Positions 17,822-25,101 of a DNA stretch of 64,000 nt are shown piece after piece; position 1 is the stretch's first letter, and every line of letters starts with the position of its first letter. Source of the DNA: Aquisalinus flavus (GTDB taxonomy: Bacteria; Pseudomonadota; Alphaproteobacteria; Caulobacterales; Parvularculaceae); NCBI RefSeq assembly GCF_022559625.1, contig NZ_CP042288.1, positions 186,001-250,000 on the forward strand, read 5' to 3'. The position numbers were made by a program, and so were the translations under genes. Below the pieces are notes generated by a model. That model made no database searches. It worked only from the letters and a program-made list of their open reading frames with translations, and was not told the DNA's origin.

Positions 17822-17847
17822 CCGGGCCGGGAATGCCTCCGGCCCGG
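17822..17847 (+). terminator. GC-rich hairpin after the trehalose operon
   Basis: CCGGGCCGG (17822-17830) and CCGGCCCGG (17839-17847) make a perfect 9-bp stem with an 8-base loop, seven bases past the GH15 stop. No T-run follows, so it may be a Rho-dependent or weak terminator between convergent genes. Confidence 0.5.
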
Positions 17848-17964
17848 TCCACTTCGGCAGGACACATCACCCTGCAGTCAACCGGAATCATTCGAACGCA
17901 GATAATGTGACCGTTTCCAGGGTCTTGCAGTAGCGTAGCTGCGTCCATCCGGACGCAGGCTGCT

Positions 17965-18378
17965 TTAATGGGCGTGTCCGTTCATATGCGCCGTCGGGGC
18001 GACGTGGTGAACCGCGGTGAACTCCGGCCAGAACTCCGAATAGTCGCCGGTCAGTTCTTCGCCCTCCGCGATATCGCGGCGGGCATAGCCCTGGTCCGGT
18101 CCGGTGAAGTCCGTGTTCGGATCGAAAGAATGGTTCATGAACCGGCCATTGTCGCTTTCATAAACGACATAGCGCGGGTCCGGCGCATGCGGATAGGAAT
18201 AGCGCATCAGCAATTCGCGGTACGCCATCTCGCCGTCCTCCAGAACGCTGCGCGGAATGAGCAGGTCGAAACGGTGGTCGAGTTTCCAGATCAGGTGGCC
18301 TTTTTTGATGGCTTCGCCAGCGAACACGCCAACGCCTTCGATGGCGCTTGCAGCGACAAAGGTCTTAATCAACAACAT
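17965..18378 (-). CDS. SET domain-containing protein, 137 aa
   Basis: A compact stand-alone SET domain, predicted to be a SAM-dependent lysine methyltransferase. The N-terminal KTFVAASAIEGVGVFAGEAI strand pair, the pseudoknot NGRFMNHSFDPNT (about residues 77-89) and EELTGDYSEF (about 107-116) with the conserved Tyr are all present. There is no post-SET cysteine cluster, as in other bacterial mini-SET proteins. The tail is His-rich (HHVAPTAHMNGHAH), which could bind metal. It is transcribed alone and converges on the trehalose operon. The target is unknown. Confidence 0.85.
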   Translation of the reverse strand: MLLIKTFVAASAIEGVGVFAGEAIKKGHLIWKLDHRFDLLIPRSVLEDGEMAYRELLMRYSYPHAPDPRYVVYESDNGRFMNHSFDPNTDFTGPDQGYARRDIAEGEELTGDYSEFWPEFTAVHHVAPTAHMNGHAH

Positions 18379-18554
18379 GAGTTGTCTATATCTCCAGAGA
18401 AAATGGGACCAGCCGCTCCCGCCGTTAGCATGCGTCTCACCGTCGAGGCGTTATTCCGCGCGTGCTGTCTGATCGCATAAAATAGGATGCTATCTTTTGC
18501 GGCAAATACAAGAGGGAAATGCGCGGGCGGCTTTAATTTAATCTTTGCCCCCAG

Positions 18555-18630
18555 AGACTTGAGCTGGGGAGACCTGAGCAGGCGAGACTTGAGCAGAAGC
18601 GCCTTGTGCAAGAGAGACCTGGAGCAGGCA
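18555..18630. repeat. 15-bp tandem repeat, about five copies
   Basis: Five consecutive units start at 18555, 18570, 18585, 18600 and 18615 with consensus AGACYTGAGCAGGCG; units 2 and 3 differ at three positions and unit 4 is the most degenerate. Because the period is a multiple of three, the plus strand reads as five-residue repeats (RDLSW, GDLSR, RDLSR, SALCK, RDLEQ) that look like the pentapeptide-repeat pattern, but the surrounding reading frame looks non-coding. The 492-base gap between the SET gene and rpsD (18379-18870) otherwise holds only the rpsD promoter. Confidence 0.7.
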
Positions 18631-18746
18631 AGTCAGACAGGGGCTGCCTGTACCTGGCGCGTTCCTGCCTGTCCTGACCTCGCCCTCGCCTCGGGGCAGG
18701 GTGTTGTATGCCGCCCGAGCCCAGGCGACTGGCGGGCGCCGGGCGG

Positions 18747-18775
18747 TTGACAGGCCCGGCATCGCGCCCTAAAAC
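18747..18775 (+). promoter_or_regulatory. Sigma-70 promoter of rpsD
   Basis: TTGACA (18747-18752), 17-base spacer, TAAAAC (18770-18775). The -35 is perfect and the -10 matches at four positions. Transcription would start near 18782, giving an untranslated leader of about 90 bases, long enough for autoregulation by S4, although I see no S4-type pseudoknot by eye. Confidence 0.6.
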
Positions 18776-18870
18776 CCGCGCTTCTGATGACGGGAGATGC
18801 GTGGACCGCCGTTGAGATCGTGTGCCGGATTGGCTGGCGCACCGGGCCGCATTGAAGAAAAGGAAATCGC

Positions 18871-19488
18871 ATGTCCAAGAGACATACGGTCAAGTACAAG
18901 ATTGACCGCCGCGTAGGCGAAAATATCTGGGGTCGCCCCAAATCTCCGTTCAACCGCCGCGAAACCAAGCCGGGCATGCATGGTGCCCGCCGCGCCAACA
19001 AGCTGTCCGACTTCGGCGTCCAGCTGATGGCCAAGCAGAAGCTCAAGGGCTATTACGGCAACATCACGGAAAAACAGTTCGCCAAGATCTATGAAGAGGC
19101 CGACCGCCGCAAGGGCAACACCGCCGAGAACCTGATCGGCCTTCTGGAAAGCCGTCTCGACGCGATCGTTTATCGCGCGAAATTCGTGCCGACCGTCTTT
19201 GCTGCCCGCCAGTTCGTCAATCACGGCCATGTCATGGTCAATGGCGTGCGCACCAACATCCCATCCTATCGCTGCCAGCCGGGCGACGTCATCGAGATCC
19301 GCGAAAAGTCCAAGAACATGGCGCTGGTTCTCGAAGCCCTGCAGTTGCCGGAACGCGACATCCCCGACTATGTCGAGGTCGACGCGAAGAAGATGACCGC
19401 GACTCTCGTCCGGATCCCGGAATTTTCCGAAGTGCCCTATGCCGGCACGATGGAACCGAACCTCGTCGTCGAATTCTACGCATCCTAA
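18871..19488 (+). CDS. rpsD: 30S ribosomal protein S4
   Basis: A 205-aa primary rRNA-binding protein that nucleates the 30S body and binds the 5' domain of 16S rRNA. The S4 domain reads [34 protein letters not shown] across about residues 91-124, with the usual C-terminal VEFYAS end. The N-terminus ([20 protein letters not shown]) is the alphaproteobacterial type lacking the zinc cysteines. It is a single-gene unit, as is usual in alphaproteobacteria, bounded by its own promoter and terminator. Confidence 0.98.
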   Translation: MSKRHTVKYKIDRRVGENIWGRPKSPFNRRETKPGMHGARRANKLSDFGVQLMAKQKLKGYYGNITEKQFAKIYEEADRRKGNTAENLIGLLESRLDAIVYRAKFVPTVFAARQFVNHGHVMVNGVRTNIPSYRCQPGDVIEIREKSKNMALVLEALQLPERDIPDYVEVDAKKMTATLVRIPEFSEVPYAGTMEPNLVVEFYAS

Positions 19489-19536
19489 GGTCCTTGCTGC
19501 CGGCGTCGCGCCGGTGGCAATCCTGTTACGCACACG

Positions 19537-19567
19537 AAAAAGCCCGCGCGATCAGCGCGGGCTTTTT
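19537..19567. terminator. Bidirectional Rho-independent terminator after rpsD
   Basis: Stem GCCCGCGC/GCGCGGGC (19542-19549 and 19555-19562) with a GATCA loop, five A on the left and five T on the right. It ends rpsD on the plus strand and can also end the small minus-strand gene at 19608-19772. Confidence 0.9.
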
Positions 19568-19607
19568 CAGTTTCCGGGGGTGGCGGCAATTATGCCGTCA
19601 TCCAGCC

Positions 19608-19772
19608 TTAGAGCGGTGTCGCATTCACCGTCATTATCACGCCGGCAAAACCGACAATCGCGGCGACCGTGCCGATGCCGAGCCAGGCGAGAACCCGCCA
19701 CGTCATCGAGTGATTGTCAAAAAAGCTATCCGGTTCGCCGTGATAACCAGTATCGTCTGTAATATGTGCCAT
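19608..19772 (-). CDS. 54-aa single-pass membrane protein
   Basis: A short gene with an ATG (19772-19770), a clear AGGAG ribosome site about eight bases upstream on the minus strand, and a TAA at 19610-19608. The product begins with a polar, acidic, His-containing segment (MAHITDDTGYHGEPDSFFDN) followed by one hydrophobic helix (about residues 27-50: VLAWLGIGTVAAIVGFAGVI) and a short polar tail. I do not recognise it; the layout resembles small cytochrome-oxidase-accessory or stress-membrane peptides. It lies between the rpsD terminator and a cluster of GTGCGCAC palindromes that may control it. Confidence 0.7.
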   Translation of the reverse strand: MAHITDDTGYHGEPDSFFDNHSMTWRVLAWLGIGTVAAIVGFAGVIMTVNATPL

Positions 19773-19827
19773 TTAAAATACTCCTGACTAGCAGTTGTCA
19801 TATAACTGTCACAGTATATGGGCAATG

Positions 19828-19878
19828 AGTGCGCACTGTCAAGGGTTTATCCGCAATCAGTGCGCAAAATGCGCACTG
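19828..19878. promoter_or_regulatory. Candidate operator: repeated TGCGCA palindromes
   Basis: A perfect 10-bp palindrome AGTGCGCACT (19828-19837) is followed about three helical turns later by a perfect inverted repeat CAGTGCGCA-AAA-TGCGCACTG (19858-19878). Both share the half-site GTGCGCA. They lie 55-105 bases upstream of the 54-aa membrane protein (minus strand) and just past the end of the AI-2E transporter gene. The pattern suits a dimeric regulator; its identity is unknown. Confidence 0.5.
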
Positions 19879-19932
19879 AGGGCGCTACAGCTCCTATTTC
19901 CGCCAGCATAGAGGGACGCATTTCATCGCTGT

Positions 19933-21030
19933 TCAGTCTCCCGCCGGCGCCTCATGAGACCTCTCACCCTTCACATCGAGCGTCTCGTCGAGCGTATCCT
20001 CGACATAAAGCATCTGCACCATCACATAGAGAACGACCGTAATCGGTGTGGCGAAGACCGCGCCCAGTGGCCCGAACAGGGTCGTGAAGGCGAGAATTGA
20101 GAACAGGGTCAGGACCATGGGCAGGCTGGTGGTCCGGTTCATGACATACGGCGTCAGGAAATTGCTCTCGAGCTGCTGGACGCCGACATAGATCGCCAGG
20201 GTCCAGGCGAAAGGCACCCAGCCCATCGACGCGGCGATCAGCAATCCCGGTACGGCCGAGACGATCGGGCCGATCAGCGGCACGAACTGCGCAAGCCCCG
20301 CAAGCAGGCCGAGGATCAGCCAGGATGGCACGCCGACAATGGCCAGCCCGATACTGACGAGGATCGCGATCACGGCCATGGCGATCAGCTGTCCGATCAT
20401 CCAGCCTTTCAGAGAGCGGCCGGAGGCATTCATCACCGCGCGCATGCGGTCGCGCGATGTCGACGGCAGGAGCAGCAGCAAGCCGTCGCGATAGGTGGTG
20501 GGCCGCGAGGCGAGCATCACGCCCGCAACAACGATCACGACGAGGCCAACGACCGAATTGACGACATTGCTGACGAGGCCGCGCAGATAGCCGAGCGCCG
20601 CGCCGGCCTGCTCGCTCGCGCCGTTCCAGGCCTGCACGGCCACCTCGCCGAAGGGGTTTTGCTCGACGGAGGACCGCACCTGTTCGACGGAGCGAGGTAG
20701 TTCGGACAGAAACGTGTCGACCTGTGCTGCCAGCTGGCTGCCAAAAAGCCAGCCGAAGCCGGCAAGAATCAGCGCGAGGATGAGGATGGCGCTGAGCACG
20801 GCGTATTTCTTCGGCACGTTGAGGCGCCGTTTCAGCGGGTCGGCGATCAGGTGGATGATCACGGCGACGACGACGGCGCCGGTCGCCATCAGGAACACCG
20901 TCGACAGTTTCATTGCTGCATAGGCCAGGGCAATCAGCCCGAGAATGAACAGCACCCGCACGACGAAGGTGCGGGTCAGGGCAGCATGGCGGGAGGCGGT
21001 ATCGCCTTGAGAAGAGGATGGATCAGGCAT
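19933..21030 (-). CDS. AI-2E family transporter (PerM-like membrane protein)
   Basis: A 365-aa polytopic inner-membrane protein of the TqsA/PerM/UPF0118 family. It has two closely spaced N-terminal helices, a periplasmic amphipathic loop (about residues 85-150), then further helices with the family segments LILGLLAGLAQFVPLIGPIVSAVPGLLIA (about 238-266) and FGPLGAVFATPITVVLYV near the C-terminus. Some relatives export AI-2, others act as Na+/H+ antiporters or are uncharacterised; the transported substrate here is not known. Its start codon directly follows a hairpin that covers the ribosome site. Confidence 0.88.
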   Translation of the reverse strand: MPDPSSSQGDTASRHAALTRTFVVRVLFILGLIALAYAAMKLSTVFLMATGAVVVAVIIHLIADPLKRRLNVPKKYAVLSAILILALILAGFGWLFGSQLAAQVDTFLSELPRSVEQVRSSVEQNPFGEVAVQAWNGASEQAGAALGYLRGLVSNVVNSVVGLVVIVVAGVMLASRPTTYRDGLLLLLPSTSRDRMRAVMNASGRSLKGWMIGQLIAMAVIAILVSIGLAIVGVPSWLILGLLAGLAQFVPLIGPIVSAVPGLLIAASMGWVPFAWTLAIYVGVQQLESNFLTPYVMNRTTSLPMVLTLFSILAFTTLFGPLGAVFATPITVVLYVMVQMLYVEDTLDETLDVKGERSHEAPAGD

Positions 21031-21050
21031 GCCTCACTAATGCGTGAGGC
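21031..21050 (-). promoter_or_regulatory. Hairpin covering the ribosome-binding site of the AI-2E transporter gene
   Basis: Read on the minus strand, GCCTCAC (21050-21044), GCATTA loop, GTGAGGC (21037-21031) is immediately followed by the ATG. The only Shine-Dalgarno-like sequence (GTGAGG) is the 3' arm, so the stem would hide it. Confidence 0.5.
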
Positions 21051-21104
21051 AGCCCGTTAGTTGCATGTGACGGAACAGGAAGCGGCTGCGTCCCTGTCGG
21101 CCGG

Positions 21105-21437
21105 TCAGGCGTCTTGCTGGATCAGGCCCTTTTCGGCGAGAAACGGCTTCAACTCGCCATTCTCGAACATCTCCCGGACGATGTCGCAGCCACCGACAAA
21201 TTCACCCTTCACATAGAGCTGCGGGATGGTCGGCCAGTCGGAGAACTCCTTGATGCCGTGGCGCAGCTCGTCGCTGGCGAGGACGTTCTCGGATCCGTAC
21301 TCAACGCCGACATAGTCGAGGATCTGCACGACAGCCGCCGAGAAACCGCATTGCGGGAACTGCGGGGTCCCCTTCATGAACAGCATCACCGGGTTGGCAT
21401 CGATCTGGGACTGGATGTGGGATTTGATATCGGACAT
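21105..21437 (-). CDS. grxD: Monothiol glutaredoxin, CGFS type
   Basis: A 110-aa Grx4/Grx5-type glutaredoxin that carries and transfers [2Fe-2S] clusters and is involved in iron homeostasis rather than disulphide reduction. The active-site CGFS is in [14 protein letters not shown] (about residues 28-41), preceded by the glutathione-binding MKGTP and followed by the cis-Pro WPTIPQLYV (about 70-78) and GGCDI. The ATG at 21437 has an AAGGAAG ribosome site; longer N-terminal readings are not family-like. In many alphaproteobacteria grxD follows a bolA gene; none is seen here. Confidence 0.95.
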   Translation of the reverse strand: MSDIKSHIQSQIDANPVMLFMKGTPQFPQCGFSAAVVQILDYVGVEYGSENVLASDELRHGIKEFSDWPTIPQLYVKGEFVGGCDIVREMFENGELKPFLAEKGLIQQDA

Positions 21438-21523
21438 GGCGATTCTTCCTTTTGCGTACGGGCGGCAGATGGGGCCGGGCTTGCCACAAGTCAACGGCGC
21501 CATCCGGGTAATCTTGTCCCTTG

Positions 21524-22453
21524 TTATCCGTCGGACGCGACGCTCGCAAGACGCATCATGAGATCGTGAGGCAGCTCTCTTCCGGCGGCGGCAATATTCG
21601 CCTCGAGATGGGCCAGCCGGGTGGTGGTGGTCATCGCACAATCGACGGCCGGATTGGCGAGCGTGAAGGCCAGGGCGAGGGACGGCGCATCCCAGCCCTC
21701 GACCTCATGCAGCCACTGCTCCTGCGTCGCCGCGCCCAGCTGGCGGCGGTTGCGGACCAGCGCCCGGGCGATATACCAGCCATCGGCGAGGCTTTTCGGG
21801 ACAAGGAACCCGCGCCGGTACAGCCCCTGGCCCAGGGGCGCGATGGCGGTGACTGTCTTGCCCGCCGAGGACGCCTCGTCGAACATCGTTTCGTGGCGCC
21901 GGTCGAACAGATTGTACGTGCCCATCAGCATGTCGACGCTGTCTTCCCGCGCCGCCCGGGCGAGGTGGGAACCTTCCGAGCAGACCCCTGTTTGCCTGAT
22001 CAGGCCTGCGTCCTGCAGGTCCGCCAGCACAGGCAGAGAGGTCATCAGTTCATGTTCATCGGGTCCATGCAGATAGAGGATTTCCAGCGCGTCGAGGCCA
22101 AGCCGGCCAAGGCTCTGCTCGACGAGACGCCGGATGGTTTCGGGGGAGAAGTCGCGCCGTCGCCGTCCCTCGTGATCGAGAAAGTTTCCGACCTTGGTCG
22201 ACACTTTCAGGGATTTGGCCGCGGCCGGGCCGACTGATCTGATCGCCTCGCCGAGACGCGTTTCCGCCACGCCATAAAGCGGGCTCGTATCGAACCGGCT
22301 GATACCGCGCTCGATCGCGCCTTCGATCAGCGCCGAAGCCTTGGCGTCGCTGAACCAGTCAGCCCCGAGCGGGCCTGAAACACCCAGACCGAGACGACAA
22401 AGACCCGGACGCTGTCGCATCCGGGCCTTGTTATTGTCTGCGGTCTCATCCAT
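21524..22453 (-). CDS. Aldo/keto reductase
   Basis: A 309-aa NADPH-dependent oxidoreductase with a TIM-barrel fold. It begins [20 protein letters not shown], and has the catalytic Asp/Tyr in [19 protein letters not shown] (about residues 49-67), the Lys in VSTKVGNF (about 82) and the His-containing [11 protein letters not shown] (about 121-131). The sequence resembles the L-fucose dehydrogenase/pyridoxal-reductase-like AKR branch, but the substrate is not determinable. It lies 86 bases upstream of grxD and 20 bases after the transaldolase gene, so it may be the second gene of a tal-AKR-grxD transcript. Confidence 0.88.
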   Translation of the reverse strand: MDETADNNKARMRQRPGLCRLGLGVSGPLGADWFSDAKASALIEGAIERGISRFDTSPLYGVAETRLGEAIRSVGPAAAKSLKVSTKVGNFLDHEGRRRRDFSPETIRRLVEQSLGRLGLDALEILYLHGPDEHELMTSLPVLADLQDAGLIRQTGVCSEGSHLARAAREDSVDMLMGTYNLFDRRHETMFDEASSAGKTVTAIAPLGQGLYRRGFLVPKSLADGWYIARALVRNRRQLGAATQEQWLHEVEGWDAPSLALAFTLANPAVDCAMTTTTRLAHLEANIAAAGRELPHDLMMRLASVASDG

Positions 22454-22473
22454 GCCGGATGAAAGCCCTGATT

Positions 22474-23127
22474 CTACAGAATTGTCTGGCCAGTGCCTTC
22501 CCAATCCTTGACGAAATCGGCGAGGCCCTTGTCGGTCAGCACGTGGTTGAGCAGGGCGTTGAACACTTTCGGCGGGATCGTCGAGACATCTGCGCCTGCC
22601 TTGGCGGCGTCGATGCAATGGCCGGCAGAGCGGATCGAGGCAGCGAGGATCTTCGTCTCATAGCCGTAATTGTCATAGATCTGGCGGATGTCGTGGATCA
22701 GCTCCATGCCATCGAGGCCGAGATCGTCGAGGCGGCCGATGAACGGGGAGATATAGGTCGCGCCGGCCTTGGCCGCGAGCCAGGCCTGGTTCGGTGAGAA
22801 GCACAGGGTGACATTGGTCTTGATGCCTTCTTCGGTCAGCGTCTTGCAGGTCTTGAGGCCGGCCCAGGTCAGCGGCAGCTTGACGACGACATTGTCGGCG
22901 ATCTGTGCCAGGCGCTTGCCTTCTTTCAGCATCATGTCGGCTTCGGTCGAGGCGACTTCGGCGGAGACCGGGCCGGTCGTCATCTCGCAGATTTCCGCGA
23001 TCACTTCCTTGAAGTCACGACCTGCCTTGGCGATCAGAGACGGATTGGTAGTGCACCCGTCAACGAGGCCCGTGTCAAACGCGGCTTTCAGTTCTTTTGT
23101 GTCGGCGGTATCGATGAAGATCTGCAT
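22474..23127 (-). CDS. tal: Transaldolase / fructose-6-phosphate aldolase (TalC-type)
   Basis: A 217-aa small transaldolase of the pentose phosphate pathway, Schiff-base forming. The chain starts [17 protein letters not shown]; the catalytic Lys lies in [14 protein letters not shown] (about residues 79-92) and the conserved [12 protein letters not shown] (about 25-36) and [12 protein letters not shown] (about 126-137) are present. The short length is the TalC/Fsa subfamily; in alphaproteobacteria it normally serves as the transaldolase. It starts the minus-strand group tal-AKR-grxD. Confidence 0.93.
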   Translation of the reverse strand: MQIFIDTADTKELKAAFDTGLVDGCTTNPSLIAKAGRDFKEVIAEICEMTTGPVSAEVASTEADMMLKEGKRLAQIADNVVVKLPLTWAGLKTCKTLTEEGIKTNVTLCFSPNQAWLAAKAGATYISPFIGRLDDLGLDGMELIHDIRQIYDNYGYETKILAASIRSAGHCIDAAKAGADVSTIPPKVFNALLNHVLTDKGLADFVKDWEGTGQTIL

Positions 23128-23298
23128 GTCTTTCCCTATGGTTTGCCCCTGTTACAGGGTCGTTGTCCTGCACCAGTCTCGTGCCGTCCTATAGCATGAC
23201 CGGCCGGGCCTGTCGCGGTCCCGGCGTCCATCATGGCGGTACATGGTGACATTTTCATGATAACGCTATCATAAGCCGCGCCGCAAGGCCAGAGGCGA

Positions 23299-24189
23299 TC
23301 AGTCTGAACTTGCCTCGTGCTGTATTTCGGCGTTGGCCTCTGCGCCGACACAGATCGCGAAGGCCGAGATCCAGAACCACATCATCAGGGCGATGGCGGC
23401 CCCCAGCGACCCGAATGTCTCGTTATAGACTTCGAAATGGGACAGATAGAGCGAGAAACCGATAGACGCCATCAGCCAGATGACCGCCCCGAGCAGGGCG
23501 CCAGGCCATAGCCGTTTCGGCCTGATCCGCTCACCATCTGCGGTGCGCGGATGGGCGATGCGGTAAAACGCATAGACCGCCCCGAAAAACAGCGCGAACA
23601 TCGTCAGCCAACGGAATGTATGCAGAAGGGCGTCGGTAAAGGCACCCAGCCGCAGCGCCGCGATGATCGGCGGGAAGGCGCCGATGATGGTGATGGATAA
23701 AAGCGCGAAAAAGATGCCGCCAACCGTGAAGCCGAGCGCCAGCAGGTTCTGCCGGACAAATCCGCGCTGATGGTCCTTCTTGATCGTCACGGACATCGCC
23801 GACAACAGCGCGTTGATCGCCCGCGAAGAGCTCCACAACACCAGGACGAGCGACACTATCGCTCCCCATGAGAGTTTACCTTCCTGGGATTCCGCGATGC
23901 GGATCATCTGGTTGGCGATCAGGTCGAAGGCGTCCTGCGGCACGATCCCGCGCAATAGCGTCAGGTGATTGCCGAGCTGGTCCGGATCGTTGAACAGGCC
24001 CCAGATCGTCAGCGCCAGGGCAATGGCGGGGAAGATCGACAGGAAGGCGAAAAAGGCGACACCGGCGGCGATCAGGCCGATATTGTCGTTACCGATGCTG
24101 GCAAAAACGCGCGAGACGGGTTTCTCCACCCTCTGGTAGAGACCGTAAAACGGCATTTTCGTCAGCCTGTCCTTTATTTGCGCAATCAT
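23299..24189 (-). CDS. YihY/BrkB family inner-membrane protein
   Basis: A 296-aa protein with six transmembrane helices of the YihY (UPF0761, formerly RNase BN) family. Family features: FFAFLSIFPAIALALTIWGL (about residues 44-63), LVLVLWSSSRAINALLSAM (about 105-123), and FGSLGAAIALMMWFWISAF near the C-terminus (about 256-274). ATG 24189 is used; ATG 24213 and an upstream GTG are alternatives. Function is uncertain across the family. A perfect EcfG-type promoter lies about 40 bases upstream, suggesting general-stress control. Confidence 0.88.
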   Translation of the reverse strand: MIAQIKDRLTKMPFYGLYQRVEKPVSRVFASIGNDNIGLIAAGVAFFAFLSIFPAIALALTIWGLFNDPDQLGNHLTLLRGIVPQDAFDLIANQMIRIAESQEGKLSWGAIVSLVLVLWSSSRAINALLSAMSVTIKKDHQRGFVRQNLLALGFTVGGIFFALLSITIIGAFPPIIAALRLGAFTDALLHTFRWLTMFALFFGAVYAFYRIAHPRTADGERIRPKRLWPGALLGAVIWLMASIGFSLYLSHFEVYNETFGSLGAAIALMMWFWISAFAICVGAEANAEIQHEASSD

Positions 24190-24235
24190 GCCTGCCTCAG
24201 CCCCGTTCCTCATGCAAGTCTGCACCGCATGCGGT

Positions 24236-24261
24236 AACGGCCAAAAGAAGCGGATGGTTCC
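24236..24261 (-). promoter_or_regulatory. EcfG-type general-stress promoter of the yihY-like gene
   Basis: On the minus strand GGAAC (24261-24257) and CGTT (24239-24236) are separated by exactly 17 bases, a perfect match to the alphaproteobacterial EcfG/SigT consensus. The predicted transcription start is about 40 bases before the ATG at 24189. Confidence 0.7.
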
Positions 24262-24281
24262 GGTAAGCTGGACCGGGTCAG

Positions 24282-24386
24282 CTATCCGCCCTGGCGGTCG
24301 GGCAGGCCATACTCTCGCCGTTCGCGAACGATGGCGGCGCCGCGGAACACATTCCGCCTGCGCAATTCCCTGAAAAGCTTGTCCAA
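24282..24386 (-). pseudogene. Possible 34-codon remnant with an ELRRRNVFR motif
   Basis: Reading from a TTG at 24386 on the minus strand gives LDKLFRELRRRNVFRGAAIV followed by RERREYGLPDRQGG and a stop. The part FRELRRRNVFRGAA is like the conserved start of a family of membrane-anchored TPR/cyclase proteins (..FF.ELKRRNVFRV..), after which the sequence is lost. A GGGGGA precedes the TTG. This may be a gene remnant or chance; the 273-base gap holds nothing else but the EcfG promoter. Confidence 0.25.
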
Positions 24387-24462
24387 TCCCGGTCCCCCGG
24401 CACTCTCTCTGCGACCAGCGGTACCGTGGTTGCGACGGGAAGTCTAAGCGGCAATGAGCCGG

Positions 24463-25101
24463 CTATTCCGCCAGCTGCGCCAGGCCGACGCGCAGTTCGG
24501 GGATGCCGAAACCCTTCTCCGACGAGGTCGCCGCGATGAACGGGAAAGCGGCCGGGCGGCGGGCGATCTTTTCGGCCGTCTTTGCGATCAGCTTCTCCAG
24601 ATCGGTCGGCTTGATCTTGTCGGTCTTGGTCAGGACGATCTGATAGGGCACGGCGGCGATGTCGAGCATTTTCATGATCTCGGCATCATTGTCCTTCAGC
24701 CCGTGGCGCGAATCGATCAGCAGGCAGACCCGGCGCAGGGTGACCCGGCCTTTCAGGTAATCGCGGATCAACCGGTTCCAGCCGGACGATTCCTTTTTCG
24801 AGGCGCGGGCATAGCCATAGCCCGGCAGGTCGACGAGGCGCAGCCTGTCATTGAGGTTGAAGAAGTTCAGCTCGCGCGTGCGCCCCGGCGTGTTCGAGGT
24901 CCGCGCCAGCGCCTTGCGGCCGGTGATCGCGTTGAGCAGGGACGACTTGCCGACATTGGAACGCCCGGCAAAGGCGACTTCCGGCATCACCGGGGGCGGC
25001 AGGGTCTCCATCGACACGACCCCGAGCATGAAATCGCACGGGCCGGCGAACAGAACGCGGCCCGTCTCGATGTCATCGTCGGAATACGTGGTGTCCGTCA
25101 T
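24463..25101 (-). CDS. ysxC: Ribosome biogenesis GTPase YsxC/EngB
   Basis: A 212-aa essential-type GTPase for 50S assembly. G motifs: G1 [11 protein letters not shown] (about residues 45-55), G2 region SNTPGRT (about 69-75), G3 DLPGYGYA (about 91-98), G4 LTKTDK (about 157-162) and G5 near IAATSSEKG (about 188-196). Its start overlaps the stop of yidC by four bases (ATGA), so the two are translationally coupled; this order (rpmH-rnpA-yidC-ysxC) is typical of alphaproteobacteria. Confidence 0.96.
   Translation of the reverse strand: MTDTTYSDDDIETGRVLFAGPCDFMLGVVSMETLPPPVMPEVAFAGRSNVGKSSLLNAITGRKALARTSNTPGRTRELNFFNLNDRLRLVDLPGYGYARASKKESSGWNRLIRDYLKGRVTLRRVCLLIDSRHGLKDNDAEIMKMLDIAAVPYQIVLTKTDKIKPTDLEKLIAKTAEKIARRPAAFPFIAATSSEKGFGIPELRVGLAQLAE

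Noticed and set aside
18487..18750. 87-codon plus-strand frame containing pentapeptide-like repeats
   Set aside because: Only 25 residues fit the pattern, the rest is not protein-like, and there is no ribosome site; kept as a DNA repeat only.
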